Source: Archivesica marissinica (taxonomy: Eukaryota > Mollusca > Bivalvia > Venerida > Vesicomyidae). From it: a stretch of DNA of 64,000 nt. Below, piece after piece: positions 1 through 10,185 of this stretch. Where the stretch lies: NCBI GenBank assembly GCA_014843695.1, contig CM026403.1:47683353-47747352 (forward strand), written 5' to 3'. A model generated the notes under the pieces. The model worked only from the letters and a program-made list of their open reading frames with translations. It searched no databases and had not been told where the DNA came from. The position numbers were made by a program, and so were the translations under genes. Positions within the stretch are counted from its first letter, which is position 1; each line of letters starts with the position of its first letter.

Positions 1-229
1 ATTGTGAAGTAAACATTTGGTATTTTGTTATTACCCGTATAGGTTGTAAAGTATTTCCACAACGTTGCTCGTTTTGTTAGCTGACCGGGTAAGGTTGAAC
101 AGTTCGTATAGCCTGTAAGTCACCTCACCAGTTTCATTATACATGCTATGGTAATCACGTTAGTGTTGTATAATAGTATTAATAAACTGTGTGTGCATCA
201 ATGCTAAACGTTTAGGTTAATACATTAAT
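1..229. other. AT-rich sequence, nothing recognised
   Basis: No open frame with splice borders, tandem repeat or known mobile element is visible up to the SINE tail at about 230. Confidence 0.5.
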
Positions 230-405
230 ATAAACTTTATTTATTTTACAACGATTGCGAAACAAGCGTTAGCAACTTATAGTAATCACTCTCGTGGGCG
301 TACGCGGATGACAGCGTAAATGTGAGCATTCGTGTGGGAGGAAACCTGAGTACCCGGAGAGACCTACTCACCTGTCCGATCTGGCGACCACCGTACCATC
401 TCACA
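230..405 (-). mobile_element. SINE-B, head-truncated
   Basis: Reads in reverse as the SINE-B body and tail: the tail block (ttattttacaacgattgcga) is followed by the block for caccgtaccatctcacat. The tRNA-like head is missing, as expected for 5' truncation during retrotransposition. Full copies lie at 6012-6262 and 41616-41856. The following 406-640 is AT-rich with nothing recognised. Confidence 0.75.
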
Positions 406-640
406 TTAGTAGACATATCATATACACTAAAGCACCATTGCCAGTTTTACTTAGAACTTGAGATTTGCCAAGGAGCCGATGTTTAGAAGTCTTGATTAAT
501 TATCAATTATTTCCATTTTCAATAATATTATATTCAGATTTTAAATAATGTTTTGAAGATCTACCTTCAAATGAACGTGTTTTTGTGAACTTGCTATATT
601 TATATTACAGCCTTTTATTCATAAGTATTTGCAATAATAT

Positions 641-875
641 GCGGCCTCCATGCCGTACTGGTTAAGTTCGTCGACTTCAAATCACTTGCCCGTCACCGCT
701 ATTTGGGGTATCGAATAGTGAGATGCTATCCAGCTAGATTGCAGTATGTCGATGGTTCTACCCGGGTGTCAGTGTATGCTTGAAAGGTCAGATCGACACC
801 TGGGGGTCTTCCTCCACTAACAGCTGGGGATTCGTCATATGAACTAAATTGGCGCGAATTAATCCTAAGGTCAAA
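641..875 (+). mobile_element. SINE-D copy, plus orientation
   Basis: Starts with a class II (Ser/Leu-type) tRNA-like head: a box A-like ctggttaagttcgtcgactt, then acttcaaatcacttgcccg and a T-arm-like block. The family body follows (ctatccagct, ggttctacccgggtg, cttcctccac) and then the tail atatgaac. It is diverged from other copies. It faces a second copy tail to tail, forming a large inverted repeat. Confidence 0.7.
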
Positions 876-1090
876 CGGCGACCCTACAGCTATTACAGCT
901 AGTATTGGTGGAGGAAGGCCCCGGGTGCACCTCCGATCGGTATTGCAGGTCTAGACTGTTACCCAGTTAGAACCACCGATCTATCACAGGGCCAGCTGGA
1001 TAGCTTCAACACATGGAATGTGAACCTACAGCGGTGAGGGGCAAGCGGTTTGAAGTCAACGACCGTAACCATTCTGCCTCGGAATCCACC
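876..1090 (-). mobile_element. SINE-D copy, minus orientation
   Basis: Reverse orientation: tail, then gaggaaggccccgggtgcac, then agctggatagcttc, ending in the reversed tRNA-like head (gtttgaagtcaacgaccgta). It lies directly against the plus-oriented copy at 641-875. The next stretch, 1091-1660, is AT-rich with no repeat or exon that I recognise. Confidence 0.75.
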
Positions 1091-1662
1091 TAGGGTGTTT
1101 GCTCACTATATGAATTAATTCATTTCTGTTGCGAAAACACATATCTAGCTAGCTACCTACTGTGATAGAAACCTATAATTTTTCGCTAGAAACAGGAAAT
1201 ATTTTATCAACTATTTCTATTGAAATCGATTTATTTACACTTTAGACAAAGCTGGACCTTATTAACTAGTAACTACCAGATGCGTTTTAAAACACACCTA
1301 ATGAAATTCGTTTCATATTACAAACCTATGAAACAATTAATTATTATAATTTTATACATGTACAGTACTAAGAACTTATATGTGCCAAATGTACAAATTT
1401 TGTATTATTGTGTCATTTTATATTGTTAGTTGTTATATGTATATGTATGCATCTTTCTAACTTAAACTGAACTCGTAAGCGAAATACTGTAGAAATGAAC
1501 ACACACGAGACTAAGTATCTCCCCTGCATCATAAAGATGTATTTACGTATTCCATGTGCGTATTAAGTTTAAATTAGAAAGGTGTATATCAAGTTATGGT
1601 GTAGGAATACATGTCTACAATTCAATATAAAAATAGTTTTGTTTGTTCTGTTTTGGGAGTTT

Positions 1663-2705
1663 AAAGTTCCACCAACAGCTGAGGTCATATGGCGACTGTC
1701 CAACTAGTATTGCCGGAGTTAAAGTTGCACCAACAGCTGAGGTCATATGGCGACTATCCAACTAGTATTGCCGGAGTTAAAGTTGCACCAACAGCTGAAG
1801 TCATATGGCGACTATCCAACTAGTATTGCCGGAGTTAAAGTTGCACCAACAGCTGAGGTCATATGGCGACGGTCCAACTAGTATTGCCGGAGTTAAAGTT
1901 GCACCAACAGCTGAGGTCGTATGGCGACTGTCCAACTAGTGCAATGCGGAGTTAAAGTTGCACCAACAGATGAGGTCATATGGCGACAATCCAACTAGTA
2001 TTGCCGGAGTTAAAGTTGCACCAACAGCTGAGGCCATATGGCGACTATTCAACTAGTATTGCCGGAGTTAAAGTTGCACCAACAGCTGAGGTCATATGGC
2101 GACAATCCAACTAGTATTGCCGGAGTTAAAGTTGCACCAACAGCTGAGGTCATATGGCGACTATTCAACTAGTATTGCCGGAGTTAAAGTTGCACCAACA
2201 GCTGAGGTCATATGGCGACTATCCAACTAGTATTGCCGGAGTTAAAGTTGCACCAACAGTTGAGGTCATATGGCGACTATCCAACTAGTATTGCCGGAGT
2301 TAAAGTTGCACCAACAGCTGAGGTCACATGGCGACTGTCCAACTAGTATTGCCGGAGTTAAAGTTGCACCAACAGCTGAGGTCATATGGCGACTATCCAA
2401 CTAGTATTGCCGGAGATAAAGTTGCACCAACAGCTGAGGTCATATGGCGACTGTCCAACTAGTATTGCCGGAGTTAATGTTGCACCAACAGCTGAGGTCA
2501 TATGGCGACTGTTCAACTAGTATTGCCGGAGTTAAAGTTGCACCAACAGCTGAGGTCATATGGCGACTGTTCAACTAGTATTGCCGGAGTTAAAGTTGCA
2601 CCAACAGCTGAGGTCATATGGCGACTATCCAACTAGTATTGCCGGAGTTAAAGTTGCACCAACAGCTGAGGTCATATGGCGACTATCCAACTAGTATTGC
2701 CGGAG
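1663..2705 (-). repeat. 58-bp minisatellite made from the SINE-D tail
   Basis: About 18 head-to-tail copies with a 58-bp period. The core is caccaacagctgaggtcata followed by tggcgactatccaactagta. This core is the 3' tail of SINE-D, as seen once in the copies at 2985-3030 and 37320-37370. The array runs without a break into the remaining SINE-D body at 2706, so it is an in-place expansion of the SINE tail. Copies differ by one to three substitutions, and one copy near 1940 has a local change. Confidence 0.93.
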
Positions 2706-2902
2706 AAAGACCCCGGGTGTTCCTCCGAGCAGGACTTCAGGAACGGACGGGTAACCTGGTAGAAGTAGAACCATCGACCGTAAGACAGCTGGAGAGCATC
2801 CTCACACGAAATAATTCCACGTCCCCAAGTGGGATTCAAACCTGCAACGGCAGGTAATTTGAAGTAACGACTTTAACCACTCAGCTATGGAGACCCAATT
2901 AT
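2706..2902 (-). mobile_element. SINE-D body and head adjoining the 58-bp array
   Basis: Reverse SINE-D: gaaagaccccgggtgttcct, then the middle block with agctggagagcatcctcaca, then the reversed head ending in actcagctatggagaccc. A frame through it (2618-2857, 79 codons) is a chance ORF. Confidence 0.85.
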
Positions 2903-2964
2903 AAATGGCGTAAATTCCTCTCTAAATTGAGTTTACAATATGAAACTAAATTGTTTGTCAGATA

Positions 2965-3060
2965 GTGTTTGTTTTGTTTGTTTGTATTTGTCGTTTAATG
3001 TCGTACCAACCGCTTAGGCCATATGACGACTTTCCAGATTTAATTGGTATGGTGAAAGAT
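2965..3060 (-). mobile_element. SINE-D tail remnant
   Basis: Contains the gtttgtttgt stretch and a diverged tail (accgcttaggccatatgacg, then actttccaga). The body is absent. A 62-codon frame through it is not credible as a gene. Confidence 0.6.
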
Positions 3061-3346
3061 GAAAGAAACCGGGGTGCCAACCAGAGCAGTATGTATTACA
3101 TATGGAATTTTGTAAAAGACTCGGGAATTGTAGAATGCAAATATATATGGTGAATTAGGTAGATACCCCTATATGTTAACAAATAATAAGCATACTGGTG
3201 TAAATTAAGAAATACTGAGAGTATTTTTTAAGAACAATATATGAACAATGTGTAGTTGATTGTTGTAATGGTTTGATAAATTGGGTCACGACTGTTAAAG
3301 ATGTGTTCGATGTGACATTGCCAATGTGATAAAAAGGATCTTACTC

Positions 3347-3467
3347 TCGTGGTGATTTCATTCCATATTTTATGAAACTCGTTTTGGAAGTTTGCTAAAA
3401 GGCTCGCTTAATAGCCAAATTCCAAAACTTGTTTAATAAATTATAGTATGAAATCACCACGAGTGTA
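3347..3467. mobile_element. Fold-back (MITE-like) palindrome
   Basis: The ends are inverted copies: ctcgtggtgatttcat on the left and atgaaatcaccacgag on the right. An inner pair (cgttttggaa / ttccaaaac) extends the stem, so nearly all of the roughly 120 bp can form one hairpin. It has no coding capacity and looks like a non-autonomous DNA element. Confidence 0.7.
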
Positions 3468-3688
3468 GGATTATAATTATATATAAATACGAGGTGAAAA
3501 TATTAATTACAACAACGTAAATATAAAAGAATTTATATGAGTGTTTATTTGAATATATCCATATCATTCATTAAAACATGCACACATACTATTACAAGGC
3601 AGATCTATATATAAACAGTACTCCATATGTGCCACTGTCAGGATTAGGGCACCAGGCCGCCGGCAAATGTCCACTTCAAAGTTTTTCA

Positions 3689-3872
3689 CAAGAGCTGTTG
3701 CTGGCCACAACCAACAAGCTAGATACAAACATACACACACCTATCAGTTATACTACGGACGCTAACATGGTATAATCGTTCAAGAGCTGTTGCTGGCCAC
3801 AATCAACAAGCTAGATACAAACATACACACACCTATCAGTTATACTACGGACGCTGACATGGTAGAATCGTT
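3689..3872. repeat. 92-bp tandem duplication
   Basis: The block starting caagagctgttgctggccac occurs at 3689 and again at 3781 with only a few differences. A 65-codon frame over the first copy has no recognisable product. The following 3873-4560 is AT-rich, with no feature I can support. Confidence 0.85.
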
Positions 3873-4569
3873 CAACAACAACGTAAAACTATGTTTCAAA
3901 ACAGTAGAATAGGATATATTCATGATATAATACATGTATAATAAAAGTGAACGAGATTGTAAGTGAAAAAGGCACAACACATAATTATGGCTACCGACAT
4001 ATATAGCGAAATAGGACATTAAGCTGCCATAAATGACCTTGTGTGGAGATCTTTCTAAAGTTTCTCAAGTTCATAACTTTGCTGCATGCAACTGCTACAT
4101 AGCAAACTACTACAGATGTGCCTCTAACGACTACGCGTAACTTTGGTCTAATTCGGCCCCTAGTTTTAATGAAAAATTATAAATGGATGAGAGTACTGAT
4201 TAGAATATAACCACTCTAAATGCTAAAAACCTCTCACACAATGCATGTTGTGTCCATATAAACCGATCCTGAATAACCCCATGTAGGGCATTTCAAAAAT
4301 CGTACAAAATGGACAAAGTCATAACAAACATTCAGTAATTTTAAAAATTACGTCTATATTACCTCAGCCTCGTGGACAACGGGGTGAATATTGAACATCG
4401 GTTCTATACAGTACACGCTTATATATTTTGGTGACAATACTACAATAGATGTTATTATAATCGCACTGCAAACAAAGACGTTATGACAGGTTGAAAAGTT
4501 TAAAAAAAATCAAATTATACTCATTTTATCAACACACACATTTACTTTAGCATTTTCTAATAAATACTG

Positions 4570-5305
4570 CTTTAGCAGCACATTGAACTTCAACGAAATA
4601 CTCCTCAACGCCACTAACGACATCTACTGTGAAGGCAGCAACATTAACAACGAAGTACTCCTCAACGCCACTAACGACATCTAATGAGAAGTTAGCAACA
4701 TTAACAACGAAATACTCCTCAACGCTACTAACGACATCTACTGTGAAGTTAGCAACATTAACAATGAAGTACTCCTCAACGCCACTAACGACATATACTG
4801 AGAAGTTAGCAACATTAACAACGAAATACTCCTCAACGCCACTAACGACATCTACTGAGAAGTTAGCAACATTAACAACGAAATACTCCTCAACGCCACT
4901 AACGACATATACTGAGAAGTTAGCAACATTAACAACGAAATACTCCTCAACTCCACTAACGACATCTACTGTGAAGGCAGCAACATTAACAACGAAGTAC
5001 TCCTCAACGCCACTAACGACATCTAATGTGAAGATAGCAACATTAACAACGAAATACTCCTCAACGCCACTAACGACATCTACTGAGAAGTTAGCAACAT
5101 TAACAACGAAATACTCCTCAACGCCACTAACGACATATACTGAGAAGTTAGCAACATTAACAACGAAATACTCCTCAACTCCACTAACGACATCTACTGT
5201 GAAGGCAGCAACATTAACAACGAAGTACTCCTCAACGCCACTAACGACATCTAATGTGAAGATAGCAACATTAACAACGAAATACTCCTCAAACGCCACT
5301 AATGA
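4570..5305. repeat. 57-bp minisatellite, 13 copies
   Basis: The unit contains caacattaacaacgaaatac then tcctcaacgccactaacgac. The period of 57 (19 codons) keeps frames open on both strands: 250 codons on minus, about 284 on plus. Variants alternate between ggcagc and gttagc at the unit start and between tactgag and taatgtg. No signal peptide or non-repeat domain is attached, so the ORFs are treated as a by-product of the period. Confidence 0.92.
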
Positions 5306-5339
5306 CAGCTTTACTATTTATTTGTACTACTGCATAAAT

Positions 5340-6010
5340 GTGTACTATCTGCAGATCGAATGGGTGATATCATTAAGCAGGAATCAATATGTGTTATCTG
5401 CTGATCGAATGGTGATATCATTAAGCAGGAATCAATATGTGCTATCTGCAGATCGAATGGGCGATATCATTAAGAAGGAATGAATATGTGATAACTGCAG
5501 ATAGAATGGGTGATATCATTAAGCAGGAATCAATATGTGCTATCTGCAGATCGAATGGGTGATATCATTAAGAAGAAACTGAATATATGCAAGTTGAATA
5601 TGTTTTATCAGAGTATCAGTCATATATGCAAGTGGTTTGTAGTATGATATCGAATTTCGGAATGAATATGTGGCCTTTACAAGTAGAACAGGTTATGTAA
5701 TCAAATCTACAAATTTAGATTAATCGCTATCGAAACCTCATTCCTCATGGAATCCATCGTCATGAGGAGAGATAATATGCAATATTAAGTGTCTTGCGCA
5801 AGGACACCAGCACCGTGGTTCTGACGTGGCTCGAACCCATAACATATCGGTTACCAGGCGGTCACCGTATCCATTATACCAAGAAGGTGATATCATACAG
5901 TCGGAATGAAAGTGTGAAGTCTGCATGCCGAATAGGTGATCCAATTGAAGTGAATGTGACATATCTGCACGTGCAATATATGATATCATAAAGTCTGAAT
6001 GAATATGTGA
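5340..6010. repeat. 49-bp degenerate tandem repeat
   Basis: Unit of about 49 bp containing gatcgaatgggtgatatcat then taagcaggaatcaatatgtg. Five clear copies lie between 5350 and 5590. Increasingly diverged ones continue to about 6010 on the far side of a SINE insertion (5716-5890). A single unit-like piece recurs at 10556-10600. Confidence 0.8.
5716..5890 (-). mobile_element. SINE-C-like insertion inside the 49-bp array
   Basis: Carries the SINE-C block cctcattcctcatggaatcc, the motif cttgcgcaaggacacc (reverse of the gcccttgggcaagg box) and a diverged tRNA-like head. The 49-bp units resume on both sides, so this insertion is younger than the array. Confidence 0.65.
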
Positions 6011-6011
6011 T

Positions 6012-6262
6012 TTAAAGTTTAAACTTTATTTATTTTACAACGATTGCGAAGCAAGTTTTAACAACTTATATTAATCACTCTCGTTGGCGCGGCTGAAAGC
6101 GTATATGTGGTCATTCGTGTGGGAGGAAAGCGGAGTACCCGGAGAAAACCCACATGTCCGATCTGGCGACCACCGTACCATCTCACATACATCCCGGTCC
6201 GAGGATCGAACCCGGGTTGCATTGGTGAGAAGCGAGCGCTCTAACCACTGCGCTAATCGGAC
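6012..6262 (-). mobile_element. SINE-B, full length
   Basis: Complete reverse copy: AT-rich tail, the cacttctcgttggcg region, the body with gtgggaggaaagcggagtac, and a tRNA-like head with gaacccgggttgcattggtg and ctaaccactgcgctaatcgg. The T-arm and box A are readable. The anticodon arm looks most like Glu, which I hold loosely. Confidence 0.88.
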
Positions 6263-6344
6263 ATGTGATAGATGCATATGATATAATGTTTGGTGTATTG
6301 CACTTTGTATGAACAGATATCAATATTCCAAACACATGATCATC

Positions 6345-9300
6345 ATCCACACCGTGATACAAGCATCTGATCACCCTCCACATCGCTATACAGGCACCTG
6401 ATCACCCTCCACATCGCGATACAAGCACCTGATCACCCTCCACATCGCGATACAAGCACCTGATCACCCTCCACATCGCGATACAGGCATCTGATCACCA
6501 TCCACATCGCGATACAAGCACCTGATCACCCTCCACATCGCGATACAGGCACCCGATCACCCTCCACATCGCGGTACAAGCACCTGATCACCCTCCACAT
6601 CGCGATACAAGTACCTGATCACCCTCCACATCGTGATACAGGCACCTGATCATCCTCCACATCGTGATACAAGTACCTGATCAACCTCCACATCGCGATA
6701 CAAGCACCTAATCACCCTCCACATCGCGATACAAGCACCTGATCACCCGCCACATCGCGATACAAGCACCTGATCACCCTCCACATCGCGATACAAGCAC
6801 CTGATCACACTCCACATCGCGATACAAGTACTGATCACCCTCCACATCGCGATACAGGCACCTGATCACCCTCCACATCGCGATACAGGCACCTGATCAC
6901 CCTCCACATCGCGATACAAGCACCTGATCACCCTCCACATCGCGATACAAGCACCTGATCACCCTCCACATCGCGATACAAGCACCTGCTCACCATCCAC
7001 ACCGCGATACAAGCACCTGATCACCATCCACACCGCGATACAAGCACCTGATTCACCTTCCACATCGCGATACAAGCAGCTGATCACACTCCACATCGCG
7101 ATACAAGCACCTGATCATCACCCTCCACATCGCGATACAAGCACCTGCTCAAACTCTACACCGATACAAGCACATGGTCACCTTCCACACCGCCATACAA
7201 GCACCTGATCACCTTCCACATCGCGATACAAGCAGCTGATCACCCTCCACATCGCGATACAGGCATCTGATCACCCTCCACATCGCGATACAAGCACCTG
7301 ATCACCCTCCACATCGCGATACAAGCACCTGCTCAAACTCTACACCGATACAAGCACATGGTCACCTTCCACACCGCGATACAAGCACCTGATCACCTTC
7401 CACACCGCGATACAAGCACCTGCTCAAACTCTACACCGATACACGCACGTGATCACCTTCCACACCGCGATGCAAGCACCTGATCACCTTCCACACCGCG
7501 ATACAAGCACCTGATCACCTTCCACACCGCGATACAAGCAGCTGATCACCCTCCACATCGCGATACAGACCACACCCCCACACCAACAAGCACCTGATCA
7601 CCCTCCACATCGCGATACAAGCACCTGATCACCATCCACACCGCGATACAAGCACCTGTTCACCTTCCACACCGATACAAGCAGCTGATCACACTCCACA
7701 TCGCGATACAAGCACCTGATCACCCTCCACATCGCGATACAAGCACCTGCTCAAACTCTACACCGATACAAGCACATGGTCACCTTCCACACCGCCATAC
7801 AAGCACCTGATCACCTTCCACATGCGATACAAGCAGCTGATCACCCTCCACATCGCGATACAGCACTGATCACCCTCCACATCGCGATACAAGCACCTAT
7901 CACCCTCCACATCGCGATACAAGCACCTGCTCAAACTCTACACCGATACAAGCACATGGTCACCTTCCACACCGCGATACAAGCACCTGATCACCTTCCA
8001 CACCGCGATACAAGCACCTGCTCAAACTCTACACCGATACACGCACGTGATCACCTTCCACACCGCGATGCAAGCACCTGATCACCTTCCACACCGCGAT
8101 ACAAGCACCTGATCACCTTCCACACCGCGATACAAGCAGCTGATCACCCTCCACATCGCGATACAGGCACCTGATCACCCTCCACATCGCGATACAAGCA
8201 CCTGATCACCCTCCACATCGCGATACAAGCACCTGCTCAAACTCTACACCGATACAAGCACATGGTCACCTTCCACACCGCGATACAAGCACCTGATCAC
8301 CTTCCACACCGCGATACAAGCACCTGCTCAAACTCTACACCGATACACGCACGTGATCACCTTCCACACCGCGATGCAAGCACCTGATCACCTTCCACAC
8401 CGCGATACAAGCACCTGATCACCTTCCACACCGCGATACAAGCAGCTGATCACCCTCCACATCGCGATACAGGCACCTGATCACCCTCCACATCGCGATA
8501 CAAGCACCTGATCACCCTCCACATCGCGATACAAGCACCTGATCACCATCCACACCGCGATACAAGCACCTGATTCACCTTCCACATCGCGATACAAGCA
8601 GCTGATCACACTCCACATCGCGATACAAGCACCTGATCATCACCCTCCACATCGCGATACAAGCACCTGCTCAAACTCTACACCGATACAAGCACATGGT
8701 CACCTTCCACACCGCCATACAAGCACCTGATCACCTTCCACATTGCGATACAAGCAGCTGATCACCCTCCACATCGCGATACAGGCATCTGATCACCCTC
8801 CACATCGCGATACAAGCACCTCATCACCCTCCACATCGCGATACAAGCACCTGCTCAAACTCTACACCGATACAAGCACATGGTCACCTTCCACACCGCG
8901 ATACAAGCACCTGATCACCTTCCACACCGCGATACAAGCACCTGCTCAAACTCTACACCGATACACGCACGTGATCACCTTCCACACCGCGATGCAAGCA
9001 CCTGATCACCTTCCACACCGCGATACAAGCACCTGATCACCTTCCACACCGCGATACAAGCAGCTGATCACCCTCCACATCGCGATACAGGCACCTGATC
9101 ACCCTCCACATCGCGATACAAGCACCTGATCACCCTCCACATCGCGATACAAGCACCTGCTCAAACTCTACACCGATACAAGCACATGGTCACCTTCCAC
9201 ACCGCGATACAAGCACCTGATCACATTCCACATCGCGATACAAGCAGCTGATCACCCTCCACATCGCGATACAGGCAGCTGATCACCCTCCACATCGCGA

Positions 9301-9594
9301 TACAAGCACCTGATCACCCTCCACATCGCGATACAAGCACCTGCTCAAACTCTACACCGATACAAGCCCATGGTCACCTTCCACACCGCGATACAAGCAC
9401 CTGATCACCGTCCACACCGCGATACAAGCACCTGCTCAAACTCTACACCAATACACGCACGTGATCACCTTCCACACCGCGATGCAAGCACCTGATCACC
9501 TTCCACATCGCGATACAAGCACCTGATCACCTTCCACACCGCGATACACGCACATGATCACCTTCCACACCGCGATACAAGCACCTGCATCTGG
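6345..9594. repeat. 31-bp minisatellite with 306-bp higher-order repeat
   Basis: About 105 copies of a 31-bp unit (gatacaagcacctgatcacc + ctccacatcgc). A variant, gctcaaactctacaccg, marks a higher-order unit: its tcaaac core occurs at 7931/8022, 8237/8328 and 8855/8946, with 91 bp within each pair and exactly 306 bp between 7931 and 8237, 8022 and 8328, and 8855 and 9161. Every unit carries a tcgcga or ccgcga block and tgatca. Small ORFs here are repeat frames. Confidence 0.95.
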
Positions 9595-9654
9595 TGTGAA
9601 TAGCTCATACAACGGAACACGAAACTTGATGGAAATAAATGCAGGCGAGCTGGA

Positions 9655-9998
9655 GTGGTTGTAGTCGTTATTCCTTTGGGCATTTATAGTCGCTCCAACA
9701 ACATGTGTCATATGTCCACTCTCCAGCTTCTATTGGTGGACGAAGACCCCTGTTGCCCCTCCGAGCAGCATATGTCATATGTCCACTCTCCAGCTTCTAT
9801 TGGTGGACGAAGACCCATGTTGCCCCTCCGAGCAGTATTTCAGTCGCGGACGTGCACTCGGGTAGAACCACCAACTGTCCGCTACCCAGCTGGATAGCCT
9901 CCTCACAGAAAAGAATTCGACGCCTTGAGTGGGATTCTAACCTACAGTGATTAGGGCAAGTGGTTAACGACCATAGCCACTCGGCCACGGAAGCCACA
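9655..9998 (-). mobile_element. SINE-D with internal 66-bp duplication
   Basis: Reverse SINE-D. The tail-proximal block with catatgtccactctccagct and attggtggacgaagaccc is present twice, at about 9708 and about 9774, with slightly different ends. Body and head then follow normally, ending tcggccacggaagccac. The duplication may be an early step towards arrays like 1663-2705. Confidence 0.85.
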
Positions 9999-10131
9999 TA
10001 GCCTCCACCTGGTGTTATCGTGTTTCGCTATATCATCTGTTCACAGTAAGAACACGTTGTTGTATCGGGGGTTCGTACGGTGTTGGTATGAATCATTCGA
10101 TGATGATAGTTGTTGCTTGCGTCATTCCTCA

Positions 10132-10185
10132 TTACGTCTGTGGCTTGAACCATCGTGTACAGACGACATCTCCGATCCACATCGT
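10132..10185 (-). CDS. FABP exon 4 (C-terminus and stop)
   Basis: Minus strand: acceptor ttcaactattcag, then TMWIGDVVCTRWFKPQT and TAA. The 54 nt including the stop equals the classical FABP last exon. Arg and Phe in TRWF correspond to the carboxylate-binding Arg-x-Tyr/Phe. The exon starts in phase 0, matching the end of exon 3. Confidence 0.93.
   Translation of the reverse strand, partial: TMWIGDVVCTRWFKPQT

Noticed and set aside
641..700. Selenocysteine-type tRNA (loop cttcaaa gives anticodon TCA)
   Set aside because: The loop occurs in all SINE-D copies, with SINE body attached and no long acceptor or variable arm; it is more likely a mutated Ser/Leu-type head.
4547..5483. Opposed 250- and 284-codon ORFs as repeat proteins
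   Set aside because: A 57-bp period divisible by 3 explains both; no signal peptide or flanking domain, and variation does not favour one strand.
5738..6383. Several 65-83-codon ORFs with similar ends
   Set aside because: They are translations of SINE-C and SINE-B copies; similar peptides recur wherever the SINEs occur.
6345..9594. Regular repeats that could look like a CRISPR array
   Set aside because: Units are contiguous without unique spacers, there are no cas-like genes, and the window is clearly animal DNA with introns and SINEs.
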